From Streptomyces odontomachi (lineage in GTDB: Bacteria; Actinomycetota; Actinomycetes; Streptomycetales; Streptomycetaceae), in assembly GCF_024435355.1 (NCBI RefSeq), contig NZ_JAMJWG010000001.1:496001-560000 (forward strand): 64,000 nucleotides of DNA, read 5' to 3'. Position numbers and translations under genes: made by a program. Positions 1 to 7,571 of this stretch are shown here, in pieces. Positions within the stretch are counted from its first letter, which is position 1. Each line of letters begins with the position of its first letter. The notes beneath the pieces were generated by a model that was not told the origin of the DNA, did not search any database, and was given only the letters and a program-made list of their open reading frames with translations.

Positions 1-1716
1 GAGGTCGGCGACGGCCGAGCCGGCCACCCGGACCTCCTCGGCGACCCGGACCTCGACACGGGTGAAGTCCTCGACCTCGGCGACCGCGGCGCGCACCACG
101 TCGAGCATCGGTACCGGCCGGCGCCAGCCGCGGACGGGCGCGGCACCGGAGAGGATGATCAGGCTCTCCGCGTGCCGCCGCATCCGCGTCGTGAGGTGGT
201 CGAGCCGGAACAGGTCCTCCAGGATGGCCGGGTCCTCGATGCGCCGCTCCATGGCGTCCAGCAGCTCGAGCTGCCGGTGGAGCAGCACCTGGCTGCGCCG
301 GGCCAGTTTCACGTACACCTCGGAGATGCCGCTGAGCACCTCGGCACGCTCGACGGCGGCCTGGATCGCGGCCCGGTGCACGGCGTTGAGCGCCGAGCCC
401 ACCTGGCCGATCTCGTCGCCGCCGTGCCGCCGCACCGGTGCCTCGGCCTCGATGTCCACCACTTCGCCCGCGTGCAGCCGGCGCAGCGACCGGGGGAGCT
501 TGCTGCCCGCCAGTTCGAGGGCCGAGTTGCGCATGCCGACCAGCTCGACGATGAGACCGCGGCCGACCTGCATCGAGATCAGCAGGGAGAGCAGCACTCC
601 CACGAAGCCCAGCACCACCGCGATGCCGGACTCGCCGAGTACGTCGAACGCGAACGGGTCCGCCTTGTGCGCCGCCGCCGTGCTCGCTCCCGCCTCGGCC
701 CTGTGCAGGCCCTGGAGGACCGGGTCGGTGGTCTGGTCCCACGTCGTCGTGGAGACGGTGCGGTTGGCACGGTCGGGGCCGGCGTCCTCGATCGCCCGTT
801 CCAGGGAGCGCAGGTCTTCGTAGGACCGGCTCTTGAGGACGCCGCGGTAGGCGGCCTCGTCCGACGGGCGCAGATCGTCCACGGCGGACTCGAACAGCGT
901 CTGCTGGGACTGCACGGCGCCGACGAAGGACCGGTAGCGCTCCGCCGGCATCCGCTTGTCCGCCTGGGCGCTGCCGACGATGGCGTCCTCGCGGGAGATC
1001 ATCTCGCGGGCGCGGGAGAGCTCTTCCACGACGCGCGCCTGGGAGGCCACGTCGGGGCCCTGTCCCTGACCCGTGACGGAGGCGCTGATGCCGCTCAGCG
1101 CGCCGTCGACGGAGAAGCCCCGGTCGATCGTCGCGGTGTACCCGGCGTAGGCATCGTCCCAGTTCGTCTTCTTTGCGGTGACCTGTTTGCGCAGCGCGGG
1201 CAGCTTGTCGGCGGCGGCCGTCAGATGGCGGGTCCGGGTGAAGAGCTCGGGGCTGAGCGCGGCCGTGTCGGTGCTGTTGGCGTTGATGCCGTGCCGCAGG
1301 GCCGCCGCAGCGGTTTCGGTGCTGCTGGCCTTGCTGTTCAGGGCGCCCAGCCGCGCCGGATCGGGATGCGCCAGGTACCGGGTCGCCGCAGCGCGCTCGG
1401 CCTGCACGGCCGTGACGTAGTCGTCCACCGGCTCCAGGAGGGTCGCGTTGACGTCCTTGAACCGGGTGAGGTCCGAGACGCTCTGCGCCGTGATGACCGT
1501 GGCGAAACCCCAGAGCGCCATCAGCGAGATGATGGGGACCATCAGCAGCGCGACGATCTTCGCTCGGACGGACTTGGGGCGCAGCCGGCTCGGCACGAGC
1601 GACCACAGCCCGGCTCGGGCGTCGCGCGGCTCGCGCAGGGCGTGCCGCGTGCCGCCGGTGCGCGAGGGCCGCTCGTCGTCGTGGCTGCTCTCGGTCAACA
1701 TGCGGCTTACACGCAT
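1..1716 (-). CDS. Conservon-type nitrate/nitrite-sensing-like histidine kinase (3' end outside window)
   Basis: The visible 572 codons encode a membrane sensor kinase of the family found in streptomycete conservons. A basic N-terminus leads to a first membrane segment at about residues 53-75. An extracytoplasmic nitrate/nitrite-sensing-like helical domain follows, with the family motif VQAERAAAT near residue 103. A second membrane segment lies at about 355-380, then a HAMP-like linker, and a dimerisation region with DHLTTRMRRHAESL. The ATPase domain is cut by the window edge. The start at 1716 has GAGGAAG just upstream; an ATG at 1701 is an in-frame alternative. It lies 51 bases behind the MHYT gene, so the two are probably co-transcribed. 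The family is known; the signal sensed is not. The second family member in this window is at 43306. Confidence 0.85.
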   Translation of the reverse strand, partial: MRVSRMLTESSHDDERPSRTGGTRHALREPRDARAGLWSLVPSRLRPKSVRAKIVALLMVPIISLMALWGFATVITAQSVSDLTRFKDVNATLLEPVDDYVTAVQAERAAATRYLAHPDPARLGALNSKASSTETAAAALRHGINANSTDTAALSPELFTRTRHLTAAADKLPALRKQVTAKKTNWDDAYAGYTATIDRGFSVDGALSGISASVTGQGQGPDVASQARVVEELSRAREMISREDAIVGSAQADKRMPAERYRSFVGAVQSQQTLFESAVDDLRPSDEAAYRGVLKSRSYEDLRSLERAIEDAGPDRANRTVSTTTWDQTTDPVLQGLHRAEAGASTAAAHKADPFAFDVLGESGIAVVLGFVGVLLSLLISMQVGRGLIVELVGMRNSALELAGSKLPRSLRRLHAGEVVDIEAEAPVRRHGGDEIGQVGSALNAVHRAAIQAAVERAEVLSGISEVYVKLARRSQVLLHRQLELLDAMERRIEDPAILEDLFRLDHLTTRMRRHAESLIILSGAAPVRGWRRPVPMLDVVRAAVAEVEDFTRVEVRVAEEVRVAGSAVADL

Positions 1717-1767
1717 GACTTCCTCGATCGATGGTGGGCGGAGAAGTGGGTCGGACGGCGGGGTGCG

Positions 1768-2565
1768 TCAGTCGGCGGGGAACCGGACGCCGCCCGCTTC
1801 GACGTCGTGCAGGCGCCGCACCGCCGACTCGGACTCCCTGCGCTGCTGGGCGGTGGGCGACAGCGCGACGAACGCGGAGGTCAGGAAGAGGAACGAACCC
1901 AGGACGACGGCGAGCGGGAAGATGAACTCGGTGGCGGTGGCGCCGGAGAGCGGGGCCTGCCCGGGCGCCACTCGTACGGACAGCGCGGCCATGCCGGTGT
2001 AGTGCATGCTGCTCACGGCGATCCCCATCACCAGGGAAGCGCCGACGGCGGCCGTCGTGCCGCGCACCGTGAGGGCGGCCCACAGAGCGGCCGTCGCAGC
2101 AACGACCGCGATCAGCACGGACAGGACCACGAGCAGCGGGGCGTACCCGAGGTCGCCGTGCAGCCGTAGCGCGGACATGCCGATGTAGTGCATGGCGGCG
2201 ACGCCGAGCCCCGTGCCCAGACCGCCCACCAGCACCGAGCGGACCTGCGACCGCCCGTACCCGGCGGTGAAGACGCCGGCACCGACGAAGAGGATCGCGA
2301 CGATCAGGCTCAGGACGGTCAGCGGCACGTTGTAGCGGATCGCGGAGCCGGAGACCCCGAAGCCGAGCATCGCCACGAAGTGCATCGTCCAGATGCCCGA
2401 GCCGATGGCGAGGGAGGCGAGCACCAGCCAGTTGCGCCGGGTCGCCCCGGTGGTGGCGAGAGCGCGGACCGTGCAGCGCAGACCGAGTGCACCGCCGACG
2501 CACGCCATCACAAAAGAGAGCACCGGTGTCAACCATCCGTAAGTGAAGTGATGCATCTCTCCCAC
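1768..2565 (-). CDS. MHYT-domain integral membrane sensor protein
   Basis: The 265-residue protein is made almost entirely of membrane segments (about seven) and carries three MHYT-type motifs: MHFV near residue 61, MHYI near 125 and MHYT near 188. In this family the Met/His residues are thought to bind a metal or sense a diatomic gas, usually coupled to a signalling domain. Here there is no cytoplasmic output domain, only a short charged tail (about 235-265), so the partner is probably the sensor kinase 51 bases downstream. The GTG at 2565 has AAGAAGGG six bases upstream; an ATG at 2556 would begin MHHFTYG and is the alternative. A perfect tandem repeat sits just upstream. The family call is firm, the partnership is inferred. 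Confidence 0.82.
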   Translation of the reverse strand: MGEMHHFTYGWLTPVLSFVMACVGGALGLRCTVRALATTGATRRNWLVLASLAIGSGIWTMHFVAMLGFGVSGSAIRYNVPLTVLSLIVAILFVGAGVFTAGYGRSQVRSVLVGGLGTGLGVAAMHYIGMSALRLHGDLGYAPLLVVLSVLIAVVAATAALWAALTVRGTTAAVGASLVMGIAVSSMHYTGMAALSVRVAPGQAPLSGATATEFIFPLAVVLGSFLFLTSAFVALSPTAQQRRESESAVRRLHDVEAGGVRFPAD

Positions 2566-2577
2566 GGGGCTGCCCTT

Positions 2578-2607
2578 CTTACTGGCTGGTTCTTACTGGC
2601 TGGTTCT
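2578..2607. repeat. Two perfect 14-bp tandem copies plus 2 bases in the MHYT leader
   Basis: CTTACTGGCTGGTT occurs twice without a gap and is followed by CT. It lies immediately upstream of the ribosome-binding region of the MHYT gene (read on the minus strand). It could be a regulator half-site pair or simple slippage; nothing else in the window matches it. Confidence 0.6.
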
Positions 2608-3206
2608 GAGCGATGGACGCTAACACAGGAATTTCACATGAGGTTGGGGGTCCTCCATTTTCGACGGCGTTCAGACGCAACTACTCACGCGTATACCGCA
2701 GGTAACTGATGAGCCGTCACATCTGCAAAGCTCGACTTCACACCCTGCATGCGACCCCAAATGAGTGTGCTGAACGATGAGTTGGCTGCCGATCGCCCAA
2801 ATTCACGTCGCCTCGCCGTTCACATCCGACGACCGAGCCTTCCGGTGATCGAGATCGCGGCCGGGTGGATGCCCTGGTGGCTGGTCCTGGCCGTCGGACG
2901 GTCCGCAGGTCCGGGATGGGGGGAGGGGAGTGACGGGAATTACGTCAGGTGAGATGGCCGACGGGTGTGTAGTGCGGCCGCTACATTCTGCTATTCATCC
3001 TGTTGGCAAGTGGTGCGGTGTGCGGGTCCACGGTGTTTGCGTCCGCAGCGTCCGCTGATGGTGGGGTAACGGCATTTGCAGGGGGTCCCGGATCCGAGGT
3101 GGTGCGGTGTGGTTTTTCGTACAACGACTCGGAATTTCCCCGGCATTTCCCTGATGCGGCCGAAACGTGCGCGGAGCGCCGCGGAGTGCGCGGCGAGGCG
3201 GTAATC
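2608..3206. other. 599-bp non-coding stretch upstream of the tRNA-like genes
   Basis: No convincing gene. Open frames here lack a ribosome-binding site and family resemblance, and base composition is less biased than in genes. A 13-base sequence GTGGTGCGGTGTG occurs twice, about 90 bases apart (near 3007 and 3098). This region must hold the MHYT promoter on the minus strand, but I cannot place it with confidence. Confidence 0.5.
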
Positions 3207-3233
3207 CGATGGGGCGCGCACGGCGCGCCGGGT

Positions 3234-3239
3234 TAGGAT
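3234..3239 (+). promoter_or_regulatory. Probable -10 element of tRNA-like gene 1
   Basis: TAGGAT ends 11 bases before the mature 5' end of the first tRNA-like gene, the expected distance for a tRNA promoter. It is preserved in the duplicated unit. No good -35 hexamer is seen; the GC-rich palindrome occupies that region. Confidence 0.5.
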
Positions 3240-3250
3240 CCCCGCACTGT

Positions 3251-3323
3251 CTGGACGTAGCGCAGAGGCAGACGCGTCCGCCCCTCAAGCGGGAAGACGC
3301 CGGTTCGAATCCGGCCGTCCAGG
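3251..3323 (+). tRNA. tRNA-like gene 1, anticodon CTC (Glu by anticodon)
   Basis: A cloverleaf can be drawn: acceptor CTGGACG with CGTCCAG, D stem GCGC with GCGT, anticodon stem CCGC with GCGG, loop CCCTCAA, T stem GCCGG with CCGGC and T loop TTCGAAT. The loop reads anticodon CTC. Oddities are a C1-G72 first pair, a C instead of the near-universal T at position 33, and a D arm unlike ordinary glutamate tRNAs. No CCA is encoded. It may be a specialised tRNA, a decoy, or a decaying copy. The fold is seen; the charging identity is only inferred from the anticodon. Confidence 0.55.
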
Positions 3324-3452
3324 CAGCTCACACGTCCGGCCGTGAGCGGCACGCGTCCATGGTCGCCGTAGCACACGGGCCGTCACGTGGCCGCGCCGGC
3401 CTCCTGCGTCGGTGGAGCCGCAATTCGATGGGGCGCGCACGGCGCGCTGGGC

Positions 3453-3458
3453 TAGGAT
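3453..3458 (+). promoter_or_regulatory. Probable -10 element of tRNA-like genes 2 and 3
   Basis: TAGGAT lies at the same distance from the second tRNA-like gene as in copy one. The third gene starts 19 bases after the second and has no such element of its own, so it is probably processed from the same transcript. Confidence 0.5.
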
Positions 3459-3469
3459 CCCCGCACTGT

Positions 3470-3541
3470 CTGGACGTAGCGCAGAGGCAGGCGCCCCCGC
3501 TTGTCGAGCGGGAAACGCCGGTTCGAATCCGGCCGTCCAGG
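3470..3541 (+). tRNA. tRNA-like gene 2, anticodon GTC (Asp by anticodon)
   Basis: This is the best-formed of the three: acceptor CTGGACG with CGTCCAG, D stem GCGC with GCGC around loop AGAGGCAG (GG retained), anticodon stem CCCGC with GCGGG around TTGTCGA (T33 present), T stem GCCGG with CCGGC around TTCGAAT. All stems pair perfectly. As in gene 1, the first pair is C1-G72, which is rare in bacterial elongator tRNAs, and the body is not that of an ordinary aspartate tRNA. No CCA is encoded. Confidence 0.68.
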
Positions 3542-3560
3542 CAGGTGGTGCCACCACACG

Positions 3561-3634
3561 GTCTCCGTAGCGCAGAGGAAGTCGCGCCGCCCTCACAAGG
3601 CTGGAGGACGCCGGTTCGAATCCGGCCGGAGACC
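3561..3634 (+). tRNA. tRNA-like gene 3, anticodon CAC (Val by anticodon)
   Basis: Acceptor GTCTCCG pairs with CGGAGAC, the D stem is GCGC with GCGC, and the T arm is identical to the two upstream genes. The anticodon loop is CTCACAA, reading CAC. The anticodon stem CCGCC with GGCTGG pairs fully only if one T is bulged out. That insertion suggests either a pseudogene or a non-standard tRNA. It follows gene 2 by 19 bases. Confidence 0.55.
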
Positions 3635-3671
3635 ACCAGGCGCAGACAGGGGACACCGGGGGCGGGGGCAC

Positions 3672-5096
3672 ATGGGCGGCAGCGGGCAGACCGAGGAGAC
3701 GGCAGGCCGCGCGATCGCCGAGGACGAACTCACGGCGTTCCACCGGACCCTTTCCAAGCTGCGCGCCCTGGACGCCGACGACCCCACGCGGCTGCACGCC
3801 GAGCAGGTGGCCTTCTCCTTCGCCCGGGACGGACGGCTGCGTCGCCGCAGGGCCAGGCAGCAGCGGCTGACCCAGGCCGACGCCACGGTCACCGCCGCCA
3901 CCGCCACCGGCGCCACCACCCGGCGCGAGGACGCCCCGCTGCACGCCGGCGGAACGGCCGGCGTCTACGCCCGCGCCCGCCACTGCTACGTCTGCAAGCG
4001 GCGCTACCAGCAGGCCGACGCCTTCTACCACCTGCTGTGCCCCACCTGCGCGGCCGACAACTCGGCACGTCGTGCGCTGCGCACGGACCTGCGCGGGCGC
4101 CGCGTGCTGCTCACCGGCGGGCGCGTCAAGATCGGCTTCCAACTCGCCCTGATGATGCTGCGCGACGGCGCCGAGGTGCTGGTCACCAGCCGCTTCCCGC
4201 GCGACACCCTGCGCCGCTTCAGCGCGGCGGCGGGCAGCGCGCAGTGGTTCGACCGGCTCACCGTCGTCGCGATCGACCTGCGCGATCCCCGCCAGGTGCT
4301 GGGCCTGTGCGAGCAACTGCGCGACGAGGGTGAGCCGTTGGACATCCTCGTCAACAACGCCGCCCAGACGGTGCGCCGCCCGCCGGAGTCCTTCGCTCGG
4401 CTGGCGGCAGGAGAGGCCGCCCCCGCGGACGCCGGTGCCGTCCTGCCCGGTGCCGTGCGGTCCGCACCCGGCTTCCGGCCGCTGCCCGTCGCCCTCACCG
4501 ACGGGGGCACGCGACCGAGGGAAGCCGACGGCGCGCTCTCCCTCGTGCTCACCGCCGCCGGCACGGCAGCAGGCACGGACGTCGACGAAGCGGGCCTGCT
4601 GCCCGACCCCGCACCCGGCAACTCCTGGTCGGCCCGGCTCGGCGAGGTGGACCCCGTCGAGTTGCTGGAGACCCAGCTCGTCAACGCCCTGGCCCCTGCC
4701 CTGCTCTGCGACCGCCTCCTGCCGCTGCTGCTCGCCTCGCCGCACCCCCGGCGCTACGTGGTGAACGTGACGGCCGTGGAAGGCCGGTTCGCGGTGCGGA
4801 ACAAGACCGCCGGACACCCGCACACCAACATGGCCAAGGCCGCCCTCAACATGCTCACCCGCACCAGCGGTCCCGAACTCATGAAACAGGGCGTCCACAT
4901 GTGCAGCGTGGACACCGGCTGGATCACCGACGAGAACCCGGTGCCGAAGAAGACCAGGCTCGCCGACCGGGGCTTTCGCACCCCCCTCGACGTCATCGAC
5001 GGCGCCGCCCGCGTCTACGACCCCATCGTGCGCGGCGAGGCCGGCTCGCCGGTCTCCGGCGTCTTCCTCAAGGACTATCAGGAGGCCGCATGGTGA
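3672..5096 (+). CDS. Zinc-ribbon short-chain-dehydrogenase-like protein with altered catalytic residues
   Basis: The 474-residue protein has an N-terminal helical region (1-100), a zinc ribbon with two CxxC pairs (Cys105/108 and Cys123/126), and from about residue 140 a Rossmann domain of short-chain dehydrogenase type with VLLTGGRVKIG as nucleotide-binding loop and LVNNAAQT as structural motif. The usual catalytic Ser and YxxxK are not as expected: the Ser region reads NVTAVEG and the YxxxK site reads TNMAK, so Tyr is replaced by Thr. It may bind NAD(P) without ordinary dehydrogenase activity. The ATG at 3672 follows a G-rich Shine-Dalgarno-like run; the frame is open further upstream but that part is tRNA. 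It overlaps the next gene by seven bases. Function unknown. Confidence 0.75.
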   Translation: MGGSGQTEETAGRAIAEDELTAFHRTLSKLRALDADDPTRLHAEQVAFSFARDGRLRRRRARQQRLTQADATVTAATATGATTRREDAPLHAGGTAGVYARARHCYVCKRRYQQADAFYHLLCPTCAADNSARRALRTDLRGRRVLLTGGRVKIGFQLALMMLRDGAEVLVTSRFPRDTLRRFSAAAGSAQWFDRLTVVAIDLRDPRQVLGLCEQLRDEGEPLDILVNNAAQTVRRPPESFARLAAGEAAPADAGAVLPGAVRSAPGFRPLPVALTDGGTRPREADGALSLVLTAAGTAAGTDVDEAGLLPDPAPGNSWSARLGEVDPVELLETQLVNALAPALLCDRLLPLLLASPHPRRYVVNVTAVEGRFAVRNKTAGHPHTNMAKAALNMLTRTSGPELMKQGVHMCSVDTGWITDENPVPKKTRLADRGFRTPLDVIDGAARVYDPIVRGEAGSPVSGVFLKDYQEAAW

Positions 5097-6322
5097 CCGA
5101 AGCGGGCGCGGCACGCTTCGCCGGAGTGCAGACGGTCGTGCCCCGACCGGCGGCCGACCTCACCGAGCTGCTCGCCTGGCTGCGCACCGGCGACGCCGTC
5201 GCCGCACGCCGGGACTTCCCCACCGGCACCGCTCTGCCCGACGGCCGGCTCGACCTGTGCAAGCAGGCCCTGGGCGCCGAAGGCGCCACGCTGATCGCCG
5301 ACGCGCTGCGCCCCGGCCCGGTGCGCCATCTGCTGCTGGGCACGGACGGGCTGGGCGACGACGGCGCCGGCACCGTCGCAGAGAAGGCCGTCGAGACCGC
5401 GGTGGAGACGCTCTACCTGGGCTGTAACGGCATCACCGCAGGCGGCGCCTGCCGGATCGCCGATGGCCTGCGGGCCTCCCCGACGGTCACCGGCGTCTGG
5501 CTGAAACGCAACCCGCTGCGGGCGGGCGCCGGTGAGGCGGGGGCCAGCATCATCGAGGCCGCCCGGTCCCTGCGCACCCTCGACCTGGTGCAGACCGGCC
5601 TGGACCCGGACGGTCTTGCCGTGCTGGCCGACGCGCTGGTCACCGCCGCTAGCGCCGGCCGCCGCGTCACCCGCCTCTACGTCAGCGGAAACCCGTTGGG
5701 CCCCGCCGGAGCCGTGTCGCTCTGCCCGCTCATCGCGGCCGGCGCCCTGGGAGAGCTGTACGTCTCCGCGGCCCGGCTCGGTGACGCGGGTGCACATACC
5801 CTGGCCGACGCCCTGGCGCACGCGCCGTACGGCAGCCTCACCCGGCTGTCCGTCGCCAGCAACGGCATCGGGCCGCAGGCCGCCGCCCGGCTCGTCGCCG
5901 CGGCGGTGGCCGCCGGGGTCGAGACCCTCGACCTGGGCCGGGTCAGGGCCGCCGGCGCCCTGGCCGCAGCCGGCAACCGGATCGACGAGGCCGCCGCCGC
6001 CGCGCTCGCGGAGGCGCTCGCGGCCGGTCCGCACCGGTTGCGGCACCTGATCCTGTCCGACACCGGCATGCGCAGCCGGGAAGCCCACCGGCTCCTGGAC
6101 ACCGCCGGGCGCGCGGTCTCCGCCACCCGGTTCGTGCTGGGCAGGGGCATCGCCACCAGCATCCGCCGCCGGCTGAACGCGCACAGCGCCCAGCTGCCGG
6201 CGCTGCCGCCCACGCCGGCCGACGTCGCCGCGATCCGCAGCGTTCCACCGCCAGCCGCCCGCAGGCCCGCCGGACGGTCTCGACTGACGGACGAAAGGGT
6301 GTGTCCGGGCGTCCCCCCGTAA
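5090..6322 (+). CDS. Leucine-rich-repeat protein (ribonuclease-inhibitor-like repeats)
   Basis: The 410-residue protein is built of about eight leucine-rich repeats of the 28-residue ribonuclease-inhibitor type, recognisable from strands such as TLYLGCNGIT, TRLYVSGNPLG, LTRLSVASNGIG and LRHLILSDTGM. There is no signal peptide or membrane segment, so it is cytoplasmic. Such proteins form curved scaffolds for protein binding. The ATG at 5090 overlaps the stop of the upstream gene and has GGAGG at 5081-5085, so the two proteins are made in coupled fashion and probably act together. The position just behind three tRNA-like genes is notable. The repeat family is clear, the role is not. Confidence 0.8.
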   Translation: MVTEAGAARFAGVQTVVPRPAADLTELLAWLRTGDAVAARRDFPTGTALPDGRLDLCKQALGAEGATLIADALRPGPVRHLLLGTDGLGDDGAGTVAEKAVETAVETLYLGCNGITAGGACRIADGLRASPTVTGVWLKRNPLRAGAGEAGASIIEAARSLRTLDLVQTGLDPDGLAVLADALVTAASAGRRVTRLYVSGNPLGPAGAVSLCPLIAAGALGELYVSAARLGDAGAHTLADALAHAPYGSLTRLSVASNGIGPQAAARLVAAAVAAGVETLDLGRVRAAGALAAAGNRIDEAAAAALAEALAAGPHRLRHLILSDTGMRSREAHRLLDTAGRAVSATRFVLGRGIATSIRRRLNAHSAQLPALPPTPADVAAIRSVPPPAARRPAGRSRLTDERVCPGVPP

Positions 6323-6333
6323 CGCCCGGACAC
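6301..6333 (+). terminator. Perfect 12-bp hairpin at the end of the LRR gene
   Basis: GTGTCCGGGCGT at 6301-6312 pairs perfectly with ACGCCCGGACAC at 6322-6333 around a nine-base loop that contains the LRR stop codon. There is no T run, as is common for high-GC actinobacterial terminators. It separates this operon from the convergent dehydrogenase gene. Confidence 0.7.
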
Positions 6334-6425
6334 CTGCACGACACGGACGACGGGTGGGGCGAGCCGACGGCCGCGACGGGAGGCCGGGGGTCGCCCGCCG
6401 CGCCGCGCCGTGCGAGATCGTTGCT

Positions 6426-7571
6426 TCAGCGGGGGAGACGCCCCTTGCTCTGCATGGCGGTGCGGACGCGTTCTTCGGCCAGGCCGCGGCCGGCCGTGTG
6501 CGGCGTCGTGCCGCGGCGCCGGGCCTCTTCGAGGACGGTGACGGCGTTGGCGCGCAGCCGCCCGGAGATCGTCTCGAAGATGGTGGACGTCTGCGGCCGG
6601 AACCCGGAGTAGCGGGCGTCCATGGCGAACGCGGCGGCCACCACACCGCCGGCGTTGGCCACGAAGTCGGGCAACACCGTGACGCCCCGCTGGGCGAGCA
6701 CCTCCTGGGCCTGCGGCGAGGTGGGCAGGTTGGCGCCCTCGACGACCAGGGAGGCCTTGATCTGCTGGGCGGTCTCGCCGTCTATGACATCGTGCAACGC
6801 GGCCGGCACGAGGATGTCGCAGTCGACGGTCAGCTCAAGACCGGGGGCCAGAGCGGTGCCCTGGGCCTGTCGGACCACGAAGGAGTCACCGTGTTCCGCG
6901 CGGCCGGCGAGCAGGGCCGCCACGTCCAGGCCGTCGGGAGCGTGCAGTCCACCATGAGCCGTCGACACGGCCACCACCGTGGCACCGAGCTCGGCGAACC
7001 GTGCCGCTGCCGCCGCGCCCACGGCACCGAAGCCCTGGATGGCCACCCGGGCACCCGCCAGGGGCAGCCCCAGACTGCCCGCGGCGGCATCGGTGGCTTC
7101 GGCGACGCCGTAGCCGGTGACGCCGATCCTGTCGTAGGCGACACCGCCCAGGTGTTCGGGGGTGCCGACGGCGGCCCCTCGATCTCCCAGCTCGTCCTGG
7201 ATGATGGCCGCATCGCTCTCCGTCAGCCCCATGTCCAGGCCCATGACGTACTCGCGTGGCACCTCGTTGGACAGGGCGCGGGCGAACGCCCGCAGGACCG
7301 CCTCCTTGTCGCGGGACGCGGGATCGGCGACGATGCCGGCCTTGGCGCCACCGTAGAACAGGTCGACGCTCGCCCACTTCCAGGTCATGACGCGGGCCAG
7401 CCGGGCGACTTCGCCGACCGTCACGGTCGGGCTCATCCGGGTGCCGCCCTTGCCGATGCCCCGTGCGGTGTTGTCGATGACCAGCACGCCCTTCATGCCG
7501 GTGCGCCGGTGGGAGACCACGACGATCTTCTCGGGGCCCCAGTCGTCAACGAGGGAGAGTGCGTCAGTCAC
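6426..7571 (-). CDS. Glu/Leu/Phe/Val-type amino-acid dehydrogenase
   Basis: The 381-residue protein belongs to the NAD(P)-dependent amino-acid dehydrogenase family, which oxidatively deaminates an L-amino acid to its 2-oxo acid. Visible features are the motif GIGKGGTRM (39-46), catalytic lysines in MTWKW (Lys65) and GGAKAGI (Lys77), a conserved Asp near 113, and the dinucleotide loop GFGAVG (180-185). The GTG start at 7571 has GAAGGA six bases upstream and overlaps the end of the FAD/Fe-S gene by eight bases, so it is the last gene of a four-gene operon. From the neighbours I infer 2-aminoadipate or glutamate as substrate; sequence alone does not decide specificity. Confidence 0.85.
   Translation of the reverse strand: MTDALSLVDDWGPEKIVVVSHRRTGMKGVLVIDNTARGIGKGGTRMSPTVTVGEVARLARVMTWKWASVDLFYGGAKAGIVADPASRDKEAVLRAFARALSNEVPREYVMGLDMGLTESDAAIIQDELGDRGAAVGTPEHLGGVAYDRIGVTGYGVAEATDAAAGSLGLPLAGARVAIQGFGAVGAAAAARFAELGATVVAVSTAHGGLHAPDGLDVAALLAGRAEHGDSFVVRQAQGTALAPGLELTVDCDILVPAALHDVIDGETAQQIKASLVVEGANLPTSPQAQEVLAQRGVTVLPDFVANAGGVVAAAFAMDARYSGFRPQTSTIFETISGRLRANAVTVLEEARRRGTTPHTAGRGLAEERVRTAMQSKGRLPR

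Larger units (their letters stand above)
3207..3541 (+). repeat. Tandem duplication of a promoter-plus-tRNA unit (copies at 3207-3323 and 3426-3541)
   Basis: The first 65 bases of each copy (from CGATGGGGCGC to GCAGAGGCAG) differ at only two positions. They include a short palindrome with arms GGCGCGC and GCGCGCC (3213-3229 in copy one, one mismatch in copy two), a TAGGAT element and the first 20 or so bases of a tRNA-like gene. The copies diverge in the anticodon arm and agree again in the T arm. This shows a duplication followed by change of the anticodon region. Confidence 0.75.

Noticed and set aside
2749..2952. A possible 67-residue protein
   Set aside because: No ribosome-binding site, no recognisable pattern, and third-position GC bias is weak.
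3003..3236. A possible 77-residue secreted peptide starting with TTG
   Set aside because: The frame runs into the duplicated tRNA promoter, lacks a ribosome-binding site and shows no hydrophobic signal core.
3285..5114. A 609-codon open frame on the minus strand
   Set aside because: Antisense to the SDR-like gene and two tRNA-like genes; no motif, and the plus-strand gene has clear domains.
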